Positions 8,803-19,700 of a stretch of DNA of 64,000 bases are shown in pieces; the stretch's first letter is position 1, and each line of letters opens with the position of its first letter. The stretch comes from Hymenobacter sp. J193 (lineage in GTDB: Bacteria; Bacteroidota; Bacteroidia; Cytophagales; Hymenobacteraceae), in the NCBI RefSeq assembly GCF_024700075.1, contig NZ_JAJONE010000001.1:372001-436000 (forward strand), written 5' to 3'. The notes beneath the pieces were generated by a model. It was not told the DNA's origin. It saw nothing but the letters and a program-made list of their open reading frames with translations, and searched no databases. The position numbers and the translations under genes are program-made.

Positions 8803-11800
8803 ATGCTCAACCCTTACTTACGGCTGCTGGCAGCGGCGCTGTTGCTTACGGCAACGCGCCCGGTGCTGGCGCAGACGACCCCGGCCCATACCGTTTTCCT
8901 GCTCGGCAACACTGCCACCACCGCGCCTACCCCTGCTCACCTGCAGGCGCTGCGCCGCACTTTAGAACAGCACACCGGTCCGTTTACCGTGGTCCACCTC
9001 GGCGACATTGTGGGTAATGAAGGCTTAACAGGCAAACAAGACAGCAGTACGACCAGCCAGCAAGCCCGCGCCGATGCGCTGATTAACCTGCTCACGGGCC
9101 TGCCCAACGGCAAGCTTTACTTTGTGCCCGGGGATAAGGACTGGGCCAACTCCGGCCCCGAGGGCCTAAAGCGCGTACGTCGGCTGGAAAAGTACATTGA
9201 AAAGCGCCTGCCCGGCCAGAATGCCTTTGTTCCCACGGGTGGCTGCCCCGGTCCTGAAGTGGTGGATATTGCCCCCAACGTGCGCCTGGTAGCCATCAAC
9301 TCGCCCTGGTGGACGCACCCCTACGACCGGCCCGAAGCGCCCGACACCGACTGCAAAACCATGACGCAGGAGGAGTTCCGGGAGCAGCTGCAGGATATTC
9401 TAGACGATACCAAAGGCAAAAACGTGCTACTGGTGGGCCATCAGCCCGTCGTGAGCAATGGCATTTATGGGGGTCACATGCCCGTGCTGCGTCACTTTCT
9501 GCCCCCGTTGGTAGGCTCGTTCTACACGGCGTACCGCCAGAACGTGGGCTCCCCGCGCGATATGGCCAACCCAGCCTACCAGAACTTCCGCAAGGAGCTG
9601 CTGAATACGCTGCAGGAAAATCCCGGCGTGGTGTACGCCGCCGCCCACGATTACAGCCTGCAGCTCACCCAACTGGCGGGCAACTACCACCTGGTGGCTG
9701 GCTCCTTTACCGAAAAGCAGCACGTGGGCGCCAATGCCAACTCTCTCTACAACAAGTCCGAAGAAGGCTTTTCCAAGCTTGAATACTACGAAGACGGCAC
9801 CGTAAAAACGGCTTTCTACACCTTTGAGGGCCCTGCCAAGACGCTGAAGGAAGCCTACGCGGGTACCCTTTTCCAGAGTGCCTGCCAGGAGCCGCGCCTG
9901 CCGGGAATACCCGTTAATGCCTTTATTCCCGATTGTCCCACTGCCCCCAGCGGAGTAGTCACTACTAAGCCTGATGCGCCCTATGTTGCCAGCATGACAG
10001 TGACGCCCGGTCCCCAATACCAAGGAGGCCCCGGCAAGCGGTTTTTCCTGGGGCCGCTCTACCGCACATCCTGGACGCAACCGGTGCAGGTACCCACGCT
10101 CAATCTGGCTACCGATAAAGGCGGTCTGCGCCCATTTGGGCGGGGCGGCGGACGGCAGACGACTTCGCTCAAGCTCATTGCCGCCGACTCCTCGGAGTAC
10201 GTGTTCCGCTCCGTGGACAAGGACGTGACCAAGATTCTGCCCCCCGAGCTGCGCAACTCCATTGCCGCCGACGTGCTGCGCGACATCACGCCCACGGCCC
10301 ATCCCTACTCTGCCCTGGCCGTGTCATCCTTGCTCGACCAGACCGATATTCTGCACGCCCGGCCGCGCCTGTTTGTGCTGCCCGACAACCAGCATCTCGA
10401 TTCCTACCGGGACCAGTACGCCGGCTTGCTGGGCACTCTGGAGGACCGACCTGTTGACCCCAAGCCCAACCTGCCGGGCTTTGGCGGGGCCGACGAAGTA
10501 CGCCGCTCTTTCAGCTTTTTCCGCCAGCTCTACAAGGACCACGACAACCGCGTGGATGCGGTGGCCCTTGGCAAGGCCCGCGCCTTTGATATGCTGGTGG
10601 CTGACTTTGGCAAGCACGAGGACAACTGGAAATGGGCCGGCTACAAGCAAGGCAACACCACTATTTACAAGCCCATTCCGCGCGACCGGGACCAATCGTT
10701 TACCCTCTGGAACGGGCTGCTAACCTGGACGGCCAACCGCGAGTGGGCTGTGCCTAGCATTGAGGACTTTCAAGCGGAGTTTCACGACATGGAAAGCCTG
10801 AACTGGCCGGCTCGCCATTTGGACAGGTTCCTGCTTCAGTCGCTCACGCGGGAGCAGTGGCAGGACGTAGGCAAGTACCTGCAGCAGCAGATTACGCCCA
10901 CCGCCATCGACCAGGCTACGGCTCAGTTTCCCCAGGAAATCCAGGCACTTTCGGGGCAGGAAATCAACCGGAAGCTGAAAGCCCGCATTCAGGAATTGCC
11001 CAAAGCACTGGACGAATACTACCTGATGCTGGCCGAGCGCGTGGACGTGGTGGGCTCCAACAAGAGCGAGGTATTCCAGGTGGAGCGCCTCCCCGACGGC
11101 AACCTGCGCGTGCGTATGTTCGACAAAGCCAAGGGCACCGACCAGCCCGATGGCGAACCGCTCTTCGACCGCACCTTCAAGCGCAAAGAAACCGATGAGG
11201 TAAGTATTTACGGCCTCGGCGACGACGACATTTTCACCGTTACGGGTCAGGCGAAGCACAGCATCCTGCTGCGCATCATCGGCGGCGACGGCAAAGACCG
11301 CATCGCCGATGAATCGAGCGTAGCGGGCCTGCGGGCACTGACGAAAGTGTACGACGTGCCCGACACCGAACTGAAGCTGAGCAAGGAAGGCGACAACCGC
11401 ACTTCCACCAAGCTGGACGTGAACCGCTACGACCGGGAGCAGTTCGAGTACGACGGCTACAACCCGCGCGCCACGCTCATCTTCAACCAGAGCGACGGAT
11501 TTGGGGCCGGCGCGGGCTTCGACATCGTGCACCAGGGCTTCCGCAAGCCCGGCTTCAAGAACCTCTACGGCATCGACATCCAGGGCTCCACCAACGGCAA
11601 CTTTCAGGTTTCGTTGAACTCTCGCTACCGCTACGCCATCAGGAAGTGGGATATTGGGCTGCGCACCGAGTACGGCAACTACTTCCAGTACTACAACTTC
11701 TTCGGCCTCGGCAACCAGACGACCAAGGACGACGACCTCTACGACGACAACTTCTACAAGGCCCGCTACAAAGGCTACACCGCCAATGCCTTTCTGGAGC

Positions 11801-12525
11801 GCACTTTCCTGCAGCGCAGCCTTTTCCGCATCGGCCCGAGCTATGAGCATTACAAATCCAACTTCACGGCTAATTCCCTTCTGGGCACTGAAAATCCTAA
11901 CCCGATTCCTGATGAGTTGCGGCCCAATACGCAGTTTCAGCGGCTGTTAGGCCTGAATGCCGTGCTCGACCTTGATTTGCGCGACCGGCAGAGCTTTGCC
12001 CGGCGCGGGGTGCGCCTGCGGGCCCAGCACGACTCCTACCGCCAGCTCAACCAAGCTAAAGCCAACTTCGGCCTCACCCAGGTTTTCGGCGAGTTCTACG
12101 GTACGGCCCGCCTGCTCGTGCCGGCCACGCTGGTGGTGAAAGTAGGCGGAGCCAAAAACTACGGCGACCGAAACCAGATTCCCTTCTACAAATACACCAA
12201 TCTGGGCTTGCGTGAAGGCTTGCGCGGCTACGTACGCAACCGCTTTACCGGCGACGCCAGCGCCTACCTCAACACCGAGCTGCGCTTGGCCCTAGGCCAA
12301 AGCAAGAACTCCATCCTGCCCTTCTACTACGGCGTGTTCGGGTTCTACGACCAGGGCCGCGTGTACTTCCGCGGCGACTCGCCCACGGGCTGGCATGCAG
12401 GCTACGGCGGCGGCTTCTACATCGCCCCCGTTACTGAGCAGTTAGCATTGTCCGTCTCCTATCAGACCTCTGCGGAAGAAAGCGCCCTGCTCCAGTTCGG
12501 CGTCGGCTTCCGCATCGACCAGTAG
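8803..12525 (+). CDS. Metallophosphoesterase / outer-membrane beta-barrel fusion protein
   Basis: 1240 aa with signal peptide (ends near VLAQ, residue 24). Residues about 30-310 form a calcineurin-like phosphoesterase: HLGDIVGNEG, VPGDKDW, VGHQPVV and GGH are metal-binding motifs. The C-terminal about 380 residues look like an Omp85/BamA-type beta-barrel (repeating aromatic strands, LNSRYRYAIRKWDIGLRTEYG, end GVGFRIDQ). The middle (about 590-650) carries FDMLVADFGKHEDNW followed by YKPIPRDRDQSF, which resembles catalytic and metal loops of Fam20C/HipA-like atypical kinases. Such phosphoesterase plus barrel proteins are common in Bacteroidota, but their substrate is unknown. Likely an outer-membrane enzyme with its catalytic part in the periplasm or at the surface. 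Confidence 0.8.
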   Translation: MLNPYLRLLAAALLLTATRPVLAQTTPAHTVFLLGNTATTAPTPAHLQALRRTLEQHTGPFTVVHLGDIVGNEGLTGKQDSSTTSQQARADALINLLTGLPNGKLYFVPGDKDWANSGPEGLKRVRRLEKYIEKRLPGQNAFVPTGGCPGPEVVDIAPNVRLVAINSPWWTHPYDRPEAPDTDCKTMTQEEFREQLQDILDDTKGKNVLLVGHQPVVSNGIYGGHMPVLRHFLPPLVGSFYTAYRQNVGSPRDMANPAYQNFRKELLNTLQENPGVVYAAAHDYSLQLTQLAGNYHLVAGSFTEKQHVGANANSLYNKSEEGFSKLEYYEDGTVKTAFYTFEGPAKTLKEAYAGTLFQSACQEPRLPGIPVNAFIPDCPTAPSGVVTTKPDAPYVASMTVTPGPQYQGGPGKRFFLGPLYRTSWTQPVQVPTLNLATDKGGLRPFGRGGGRQTTSLKLIAADSSEYVFRSVDKDVTKILPPELRNSIAADVLRDITPTAHPYSALAVSSLLDQTDILHARPRLFVLPDNQHLDSYRDQYAGLLGTLEDRPVDPKPNLPGFGGADEVRRSFSFFRQLYKDHDNRVDAVALGKARAFDMLVADFGKHEDNWKWAGYKQGNTTIYKPIPRDRDQSFTLWNGLLTWTANREWAVPSIEDFQAEFHDMESLNWPARHLDRFLLQSLTREQWQDVGKYLQQQITPTAIDQATAQFPQEIQALSGQEINRKLKARIQELPKALDEYYLMLAERVDVVGSNKSEVFQVERLPDGNLRVRMFDKAKGTDQPDGEPLFDRTFKRKETDEVSIYGLGDDDIFTVTGQAKHSILLRIIGGDGKDRIADESSVAGLRALTKVYDVPDTELKLSKEGDNRTSTKLDVNRYDREQFEYDGYNPRATLIFNQSDGFGAGAGFDIVHQGFRKPGFKNLYGIDIQGSTNGNFQVSLNSRYRYAIRKWDIGLRTEYGNYFQYYNFFGLGNQTTKDDDLYDDNFYKARYKGYTANAFLERTFLQRSLFRIGPSYEHYKSNFTANSLLGTENPNPIPDELRPNTQFQRLLGLNAVLDLDLRDRQSFARRGVRLRAQHDSYRQLNQAKANFGLTQVFGEFYGTARLLVPATLVVKVGGAKNYGDRNQIPFYKYTNLGLREGLRGYVRNRFTGDASAYLNTELRLALGQSKNSILPFYYGVFGFYDQGRVYFRGDSPTGWHAGYGGGFYIAPVTEQLALSVSYQTSAEESALLQFGVGFRIDQ

Positions 12526-12582
12526 GGTTTTCTTTTGCCCAAATAGTGGTACCTATAACCGTCTGGGTTGCCCGTAAACGGC

Positions 12583-12590
12583 TATATTTG
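12583..12590 (+). promoter_or_regulatory. Predicted -7 box of ppx
   Basis: TATATTTG is an exact TAnnTTTG match, 35 bases before the ATG at 12626, giving a leader of about 30 bases. Confidence 0.55.
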
Positions 12591-12625
12591 TCTACCGACT
12601 GCCTTTCCTCGCCTAATCAACTCCT

Positions 12626-13618
12626 ATGGATTACCCTCTGCTGAAACTGGCTGCCATCGATATTGGATCAAATGCGGTGCGCTGCCAGATTTCGGCAGTG
12701 CTCCACTATGGCGAGCGGTACCGGCTCAAGCGGGTGGAGTACGTGCGCTACCCTTTGCGCCTGGGTGAGGATGTGTTTGCCACCGGCCGTATCTCGGAGA
12801 AAAAGCAGGATAAGTTCATCAAGTTCCTGCACGCGCTGAAGCTGCTGATGGAGGTACACGACGTGGCGCCCAACCACTACCTGGTGTGCGCCACCTCCGC
12901 CATGCGCACCGCCGAGAACGGCCAGGAAGTGGCCGCCCGCATCCAACAGGAACTGGGCATGACGGTGCAGGTAATTGACGGGCAGGACGAAGCCGCCTAC
13001 ATCAACCGGGTAATTGAGCACCTGCTCGAAGACAAAAAGCACTACCTCCACATTGATGTGGGTGGGGGCAGCACCGAGTTCAACATCTACCACGACCGGC
13101 GCAAAGTGGCTTCGCAGTCCTTTGAGGTGGGCTCTATCCGGCGCATGCAGCAGGAGGAAGCTGGCCTCAGCACCGAGGCTATGCGCGAAACCTGGCAGCG
13201 CATGGAAGACTGGGTGACGGAAAACGGCCGCCGCTACCACGTTACGCGCGCCATCGGCACCGGCGGCAACATCAACAAGCTCTACAGCTTGGCCCAGCCC
13301 CAGCTTGACAAGCCCGTGACGCGTGCCCGCATTGCCACCATCCTCGACCACCTCACCAGCCTGAGCATGGATGAACGCGTGAACGTGGCTATGCTCAACC
13401 CCGACCGCGCCGACGTCATCGTGCCCGCCGGCCATATCTACCTCTCGGCCATGCAGTGGGCCAACATCCACTCCATGATCGTGCCCGACATCGGTCTGAA
13501 AGACGGCATGCTGCAAGCCCTGTTCGAGGACCACTTCGAGGAGTTCCGCCCCAAAGACAACCACAGGCCCGGCAGCCCCCAGCTCACCGTGCAAAGCCGC
13601 CCCACGGACGTAGAGTAA
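12626..13618 (+). CDS. ppx: Exopolyphosphatase / pppGpp phosphatase family (Ppx/GppA)
   Basis: Hydrolyses terminal phosphates of polyphosphate and/or the gamma phosphate of pppGpp. ASKHA-fold motifs are present: DIGSNAVRCQIS at residues 11-22, CATSAMRTAENG, the second phosphate loop DVGGGSTEFNIY near 149-160, and GTGGNINKLY near 213-222. At 330 aa only the two-lobed catalytic part is present; the C-terminal HD-like domain of longer Ppx proteins is missing, as usual for the short form. It is convergent with ppk1, so the genes for making and degrading polyphosphate face each other. Confidence 0.9.
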   Translation: MDYPLLKLAAIDIGSNAVRCQISAVLHYGERYRLKRVEYVRYPLRLGEDVFATGRISEKKQDKFIKFLHALKLLMEVHDVAPNHYLVCATSAMRTAENGQEVAARIQQELGMTVQVIDGQDEAAYINRVIEHLLEDKKHYLHIDVGGGSTEFNIYHDRRKVASQSFEVGSIRRMQQEEAGLSTEAMRETWQRMEDWVTENGRRYHVTRAIGTGGNINKLYSLAQPQLDKPVTRARIATILDHLTSLSMDERVNVAMLNPDRADVIVPAGHIYLSAMQWANIHSMIVPDIGLKDGMLQALFEDHFEEFRPKDNHRPGSPQLTVQSRPTDVE

Positions 13619-13640
13619 AAGGCCTGACCGGTGACCCGAT

Positions 13641-13829
13641 CCTCACCCCCGCCCCCCTCTCTCGTGGAGAGGGGAGCCAACATCCCTGCCCGGCGCAACT
13701 GCTTCGGCTCGCGCCTCCGCAGCTGCTACCACCTAACGAAATTGCTTCTACACGACAAGACCTCGGCTGGTAAGCCGAGGTCTTGTTTCGTCAGGCCCCC
13801 TCTCCACGGGAGAGGGGGCGGGGGTGAGG
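13641..13829. repeat. GC-rich inverted repeat pair around a terminator
   Basis: The first 16 bases (13641-13656, CCTCACCCCCGCCCCC) are exactly complementary to 13814-13829; similarity continues inward to about 13678 and 13795 with small differences. Each arm also folds on itself (CCTCTC...GAGAGG). Only the ppx-ppk1 terminator lies between the arms. This looks like a dispersed palindromic element inserted around the terminator. Confidence 0.85.
13755..13786. terminator. Bidirectional hairpin between ppx and ppk1
   Basis: A perfect 14-bp stem (ACAAGACCTCGGCT with its complement) around loop GGTA, between convergent genes. T richness downstream is modest. Confidence 0.75.
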
Positions 13830-13841
13830 CCCTGTAAGCTT

Positions 13842-16130
13842 CTAATTCCCCGCTGAAACCGGTAGCGAAACCGGCAACTCCGTCTCATCTTCGCCGGTAT
13901 CTACTGGAGTACAGAAGTCGGCGGGCTGTTCGTCGGCGTCTTCCTCAGCGGCCATAATCACGGCTGAAACCTCTTCTACCACCGGCTGCGAGGCGGCCAG
14001 CGTAGCCAGATACTCCTGGTGCAGCAGGCTCTCGGCCACTACCCCAAAGTTTTTCTGGTAAAACTCCTTGTGCACATTGAAGGGCACCTCGTCGGGGCCG
14101 GGCTGGCGGCGCACGTAGGCCCCATCTTCGCGCATGATGTAGGTGTTCTGGTTGTCCTTCAGGTTGAAGTACAGAATGTTGATGGCCTCGCGCGTGAGCT
14201 GCGGGTTCACGATACGGAACAGGGCCTCGATGCGCCGGTCAAAGGAGCGCACCATCACGTCGGCGGAGCCGGCATACACTTCCGGCTGTCCGGCCTGGTG
14301 GAAGTAGAACAAGCGCGCATGCTCCAGGTATTCGCCTACAATGCTGCGCACCTCAATATTGTCGCTGAGGCCGGGGCGGCCGGGGCGCAGGCAGCAGATG
14401 CCGCGCACAATCAGCCGTATGGATACGCCCGCCTTGGAGGCTTTGTAGAACTCGTCGATGACCTCCTTGTCTTCCAGGGAGTTCATCTTCATGATGATGC
14501 CGCTGGGCAGGCCCTTTTTGGCGTTTTTGGCTTCCTCCCGGATCAGGTGAATCAGCTGCTGGCGCATGTCCTTGGGCGCCGTAATCAGGTACTCGTAGCC
14601 GTCGGGCTGGGAGTGGCCGGTGATTACGTTGAAGAATTCCGACACGTCGTGGCCGTACACGTCGTTGGTAGTGAGCAGGCTTACGTCAGTGTATAGGCGA
14701 GAGGTCTGCTCGTTGTAGTTGCCCGAGCCGATGTGCACATAGCGCGTCACCTTCTCCCCTTCCTTGCGGATGATCATCAGCAGCTTGGTGTGGGTCTTGT
14801 ACTTACCTACTCCGTAGATGACAAAGCAGCCTGCTTTTTCCAGACGTGCCCCCTCGCGAATATTCTTCTCCTCGTCGAACCGCGCCTTCACCTCGAACAG
14901 CACCGATACGTGCTTGCCGTTTTCGGCGGCTTTCAGCAACGCGGCCGACACCCGCGAGTCGTCGGCCAGGCGGTAGATGGTTTGCTTGATGCCCAGCACG
15001 TGGGGGTCTTCGGCGGCCTGTTCCAGCAGCCGCACCACCGGCTCGATGGAGTTGTAGGGATGGTGGAGCAGCACGTCGTGGTGCTTGAGGTACTCGAAGA
15101 GGTTGTCCTCGGCCCCATCGGGCAGGCTCAGCGGCGTCACGGGCGAAGGCATCCGGGAGCCTTTGCCACGGAAGTTCGGGTGCTTCAGAATCTGCGTGAG
15201 CCCGCGCATATCCAGCAGCGAGTTGATAACGAACACATTGCCGTTGTCAATCTTCCAGCGGTCCTTGAGTACGCTCATCAGCACCAGCGAGGCATCCTGC
15301 TCCACTTCCAACCGCACTACGCGGCCTTTCTTGCGCGTCTTCAGGCCTACCTGAATTTCTTTGATGAAGTCTACGTCGATGTCTTCCGACTCTTCCAGGG
15401 TGAAGTCGCCGTTGCGGGTGATGCGGAACAGGTTGGCCGAAACGATTTCGATGTTGCGGAACAGCTTGGGCAGGTTGGCCCGCACGATTTCCTCGATGGG
15501 CACGAAGATGACTTTGTCCTTGCGCGTGAGCTCAAAAAAGCGCGACAGGTTCTGCGGAATCTGCACGAAGGTGAGGCGTTCCTGCCCCTTTTCCACGTCG
15601 GTATCTACACCCGTGCGCGTGACGACCCCGAAGATGAGCATCTGGTTCATCATCAGCGGAAAGCCGTGGTAGGAGTCGTACACCATGGGCGTGAGCAGCG
15701 GGAACACGGTATGCTTGAAGTAGCCCTCAGCTTTCTTCAGCTCCAGCTCCGTGAGCTCCTCCATTCGCAGAATATTGAAGCCGTGGCGCTCAAACTGCGG
15801 TTTCAGCTCGTAGTGGTACGTGAGCGACTGGTCGTTGATGAAGCGGTGGGCAAAGTCGAGCAGCTTGCGCCGGAAAGGCAGCTCGCGCAGTCCCGAATAG
15901 TCCACCCGCTCCTTGCCATAGTCGATATAGTTGTAGAGCGACCCCACGCGAATCATAAAGAACTCATCGAGGTTGGAGCTGGTGATGCTCAGGAACCGCA
16001 GCCGGTCGAACAAGGACTTGCTGGCGTCCTTGGCCTGGTCGAGCACGCGGTAGTTAAAGCGCAGCCAGCTCAGGTCGCGGCTAATGTATTTGCTTTTGCG
16101 GATGAGGTCGGCGGACTTGAAAAGTTTCAT
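13842..16130 (-). CDS. ppk1: Polyphosphate kinase 1
   Basis: Reversibly polymerises the ATP gamma phosphate into polyphosphate, typically at the membrane. The N-terminus YISRDLSWLRFNYRVLDQA is the Ppk1 N-domain signature. The autophosphorylated histidine lies in YVHIGSGNYNEQTSRLYTD and the second active-site histidine in HARLFYFHQAG. At 762 aa it exceeds the usual ~690-720 because of an acidic C-terminal tail (about 715-762). ridA ends 47 bases upstream on the same strand, so the two may be co-transcribed. Confidence 0.96.
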   Translation of the reverse strand: MKLFKSADLIRKSKYISRDLSWLRFNYRVLDQAKDASKSLFDRLRFLSITSSNLDEFFMIRVGSLYNYIDYGKERVDYSGLRELPFRRKLLDFAHRFINDQSLTYHYELKPQFERHGFNILRMEELTELELKKAEGYFKHTVFPLLTPMVYDSYHGFPLMMNQMLIFGVVTRTGVDTDVEKGQERLTFVQIPQNLSRFFELTRKDKVIFVPIEEIVRANLPKLFRNIEIVSANLFRITRNGDFTLEESEDIDVDFIKEIQVGLKTRKKGRVVRLEVEQDASLVLMSVLKDRWKIDNGNVFVINSLLDMRGLTQILKHPNFRGKGSRMPSPVTPLSLPDGAEDNLFEYLKHHDVLLHHPYNSIEPVVRLLEQAAEDPHVLGIKQTIYRLADDSRVSAALLKAAENGKHVSVLFEVKARFDEEKNIREGARLEKAGCFVIYGVGKYKTHTKLLMIIRKEGEKVTRYVHIGSGNYNEQTSRLYTDVSLLTTNDVYGHDVSEFFNVITGHSQPDGYEYLITAPKDMRQQLIHLIREEAKNAKKGLPSGIIMKMNSLEDKEVIDEFYKASKAGVSIRLIVRGICCLRPGRPGLSDNIEVRSIVGEYLEHARLFYFHQAGQPEVYAGSADVMVRSFDRRIEALFRIVNPQLTREAINILYFNLKDNQNTYIMREDGAYVRRQPGPDEVPFNVHKEFYQKNFGVVAESLLHQEYLATLAASQPVVEEVSAVIMAAEEDADEQPADFCTPVDTGEDETELPVSLPVSAGN

Positions 16131-16177
16131 AGCGGAAGTAAAAACGGGGTAAGATACGCAGGACGCAGGCTGCGCAG

Positions 16178-16567
16178 CTAGGCTTGGGCCACGGAAATAA
16201 TGGCCGTGGCTTCTATTTCGACCAGCAGCCGGTCGTCAATCAGGGCGCGCACCTCCACCATGGAAGTAACCGGCCGGATCTGCCCGAAAACCTCCCCGTG
16301 CGCCCGGCCCACGGCCTCCCACTGCGAAATATCCGTGACGTAGATGCGCGTGCGCACCACGTCTTCCAGGCAGGCTCCGGCCCGGGTCAGGGCATCGGCA
16401 ATTTTCTCCAGGATGCGCACGGTCTGGCGGTAAGCGTCGCCGCCGGCTACGGTGTCGCCATCCTGCGCGGTGGTGCCGGCCACTTCTACCACATTGCCCA
16501 CGCGTACGGCCCGCGAGTAGCCTACTACGGCCTCCCAAGGCGCGCCGGAAGAAATATTCTGTCGCAT
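16178..16567 (-). CDS. RidA-family protein
   Basis: 129 aa, YjgF/YER057c/UK114 fold. RidA proteins hydrolyse reactive enamine/imine intermediates from PLP enzymes. Visible family features: an N-terminal region with [56 protein letters not shown] and a C-terminal [10 protein letters not shown]. The conserved arginine in VRTRIYVTD corresponds to the carboxylate-binding residue. I use the ATG at 16567; a GTG directly before it (16570) is also possible. CATTTG-like sequence at 16582-16589 (one mismatch from TAnnTTTG on the minus strand) may be the promoter. Confidence 0.88.
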   Translation of the reverse strand: MRQNISSGAPWEAVVGYSRAVRVGNVVEVAGTTAQDGDTVAGGDAYRQTVRILEKIADALTRAGACLEDVVRTRIYVTDISQWEAVGRAHGEVFGQIRPVTSMVEVRALIDDRLLVEIEATAIISVAQA

Positions 16568-16589
16568 CACTTCTTAACTTACAAATGAA

Positions 16590-16640
16590 CGTCATGCTTT
16601 ATCAGCACGCGAGCTGATTCAGCGTTGCCTCTGCATGACG
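16590..16640. repeat. Nested hairpin upstream of ridA
   Basis: CGTCATGC (16590-16597) pairs with GCATGACG (16633-16640); inside, ATCAGC pairs with GCTGAT. It resembles the outer bases of the GTCAT-type repeats elsewhere in the window but lacks their GAGC core. Confidence 0.5.
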
Positions 16641-16670
16641 GGCAGTTTTATTTTACTCGGCATGCCCAAT

Positions 16671-16700
16671 AAAAAAGCCCGCTGGCGGCGGGCTTTTTTA
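16671..16700. terminator. Terminator after gyrB
   Basis: AAAAAAGCCCGC pairs with GCGGGCTTTTTT around loop TGGC; it lies 12 bases past the gyrB stop and could act in both directions. Confidence 0.9.
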
Positions 16701-16712
16701 TGATTGAAACGC

Positions 16713-18698
<1,986 letters not shown>

Positions 18699-18715
18699 TT
18701 AATTCAGCCTAACTT

Positions 18716-18735
18716 AGGTATCTACAAAGATACCT
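18716..18735 (-). promoter_or_regulatory. gyrB promoter with overlapping palindrome
   Basis: On the minus strand TATCTTTG (18725-18732) is an exact -7 box, 36 bases before the gyrB ATG. It is embedded in AGGTATC - 6 nt - GATACCT (18716-18722 / 18729-18735), a perfect 7-bp-arm palindrome that could be an operator or respond to supercoiling by extrusion. Confidence 0.55.
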
Positions 18736-18978
18736 ATTTTATCTGGTTTTTGCCAGCATACGCGCGGTTTTGGCTTCTTCTGGCGGGGTATTTCTTGGCT
18801 CACAAACTCCGCCGTACGGCAGCCTAAACAGGAGGCATGACCGCGGCTAAAATTCGGCCCGGAGAAACAAATATTCCGGCCTTTTCAGTAGCTTGTCTAC
18901 CTTGCTGCCCGGCGCACGTAGAAACAACGCCGGACAGGCCGCCCGAACCAATTCCGAAAACTTCTGTTTTGTAGTCCT

Positions 18979-19248
18979 ATGCCTGAAGTTGCCAACCTTA
19001 CGCTGAGCGAGGCTACGCGCACGGAGCCCGTGCTGCATTATGCCTACTGCATCGACGCCTCCAACCGCCCCGCCAACCACATAGGCGACTGGCCGGAAGA
19101 AGGCAAAATTTACCCCGTCCGGCTGGTTCCCAGCAAGGTAGAAGGGCTGGAATTGGTACATGTACTGGGCTTTGAAGGCAACGCTCCGTACTTCAACGCC
19201 TTCAGCCCCCACCGCTTTGAAATTGCGGCGGAAGTATACCTGAATTAA
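18979..19248 (+). CDS. Small hypothetical protein
   Basis: 89 aa, no signal peptide or membrane segment. It reads as one compact beta-rich domain (ASNRPANHIGDWPEEGKIYP, VEGLELVHVLGFEG, PHRFEIAAEVYLN) with codon use like its neighbours. I do not recognise the family. It may be co-transcribed with the lipoprotein gene downstream, although a strong hairpin separates them. Confidence 0.65.
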   Translation: MPEVANLTLSEATRTEPVLHYAYCIDASNRPANHIGDWPEEGKIYPVRLVPSKVEGLELVHVLGFEGNAPYFNAFSPHRFEIAAEVYLN

Positions 19249-19268
19249 TTGTTCCATCTTTCCAAAGC

Positions 19269-19316
19269 GCCGCGTGGCAGTTTGTAGCTTTCCTGGGCTG
19301 CTGACTGCCACGCGGC
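19269..19316 (+). promoter_or_regulatory. Hairpin ending directly at a start codon
   Basis: GCCGCGTGGCAGT (19269-19281) is perfectly complementary to 19304-19316, with a 22-base loop. The right arm ends on the base before the ATG at 19317. There is no T run, so a translational or mRNA-stability role for the lipoprotein gene seems more likely than simple termination of the upstream gene. Confidence 0.55.
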
Positions 19317-19664
19317 ATGTTTTTATACTTGATGCGCTCTTTTTTCCTGCTTGCTCTGTGCAGTGCTGCCACTCTCCTGAGCAGCTGCCAGCAACCCACT
19401 GCCGACACCCAAGCCACTGCCGCTACGGAAGCTGCTGCCACCTCAGCCCAAACGGAAGCCGAAGCCCGCGCTGCCGTCACCCGGTTTGTAGCCGCTCAGC
19501 CCAATCCGGCCCTGTATCAACTCGATTCGGCCAGCGTGGTAGACGTGGATACGCAGTGGCAGGTGCTGGTGCCCCGCACCGACTGGGCCGGCCGAATGCC
19601 CAACAAAGCCGCTTTTGAGGTGAGCAAGCAAACCGGCCAGGTGCGCAGCCTGATGGTGAAGTAA
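19317..19664 (+). CDS. Small lipoprotein
   Basis: 115 aa. The N-terminus has a lipoprotein signal with lipobox LLSSC (Cys24 from this start), then an Ala/Thr/Gln-rich linker and a compact domain (AVTRFVAAQPNPALYQLDSA, VDTQWQVLVPRTDWAGRMPN, FEVSKQTGQVRSLMVK) that resembles PepSY-like or NTF2-like small folds but is not identified. An internal ATG at 19332 gives an equally good signal peptide. It precedes the nuclease lipoprotein gene. Confidence 0.7.
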   Translation: MFLYLMRSFFLLALCSAATLLSSCQQPTADTQATAATEAAATSAQTEAEARAAVTRFVAAQPNPALYQLDSASVVDVDTQWQVLVPRTDWAGRMPNKAAFEVSKQTGQVRSLMVK

Positions 19665-19688
19665 CCCGTTGGAACGCGGGCAGCACGG

Positions 19689-19696
19689 TATCTTTG
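19689..19696 (+). promoter_or_regulatory. -7 box placed for a leaderless mRNA (nuclease gene)
   Basis: TATCTTTG, an exact consensus match, is followed by only four bases (TAGC) before the ATG at 19701. Transcription would begin at or just inside the start codon. Confidence 0.6.
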
Positions 19697-19700
19697 TAGC

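Noticed and set aside
14733..16181. 482-codon plus-strand frame opposite ppk1
   Set aside because: Antisense shadow of ppk1.
18847..19311. 154-codon minus-strand frame overlapping the small hypothetical gene
   Set aside because: Antisense shadow with no motif; the plus-strand gene has better composition.
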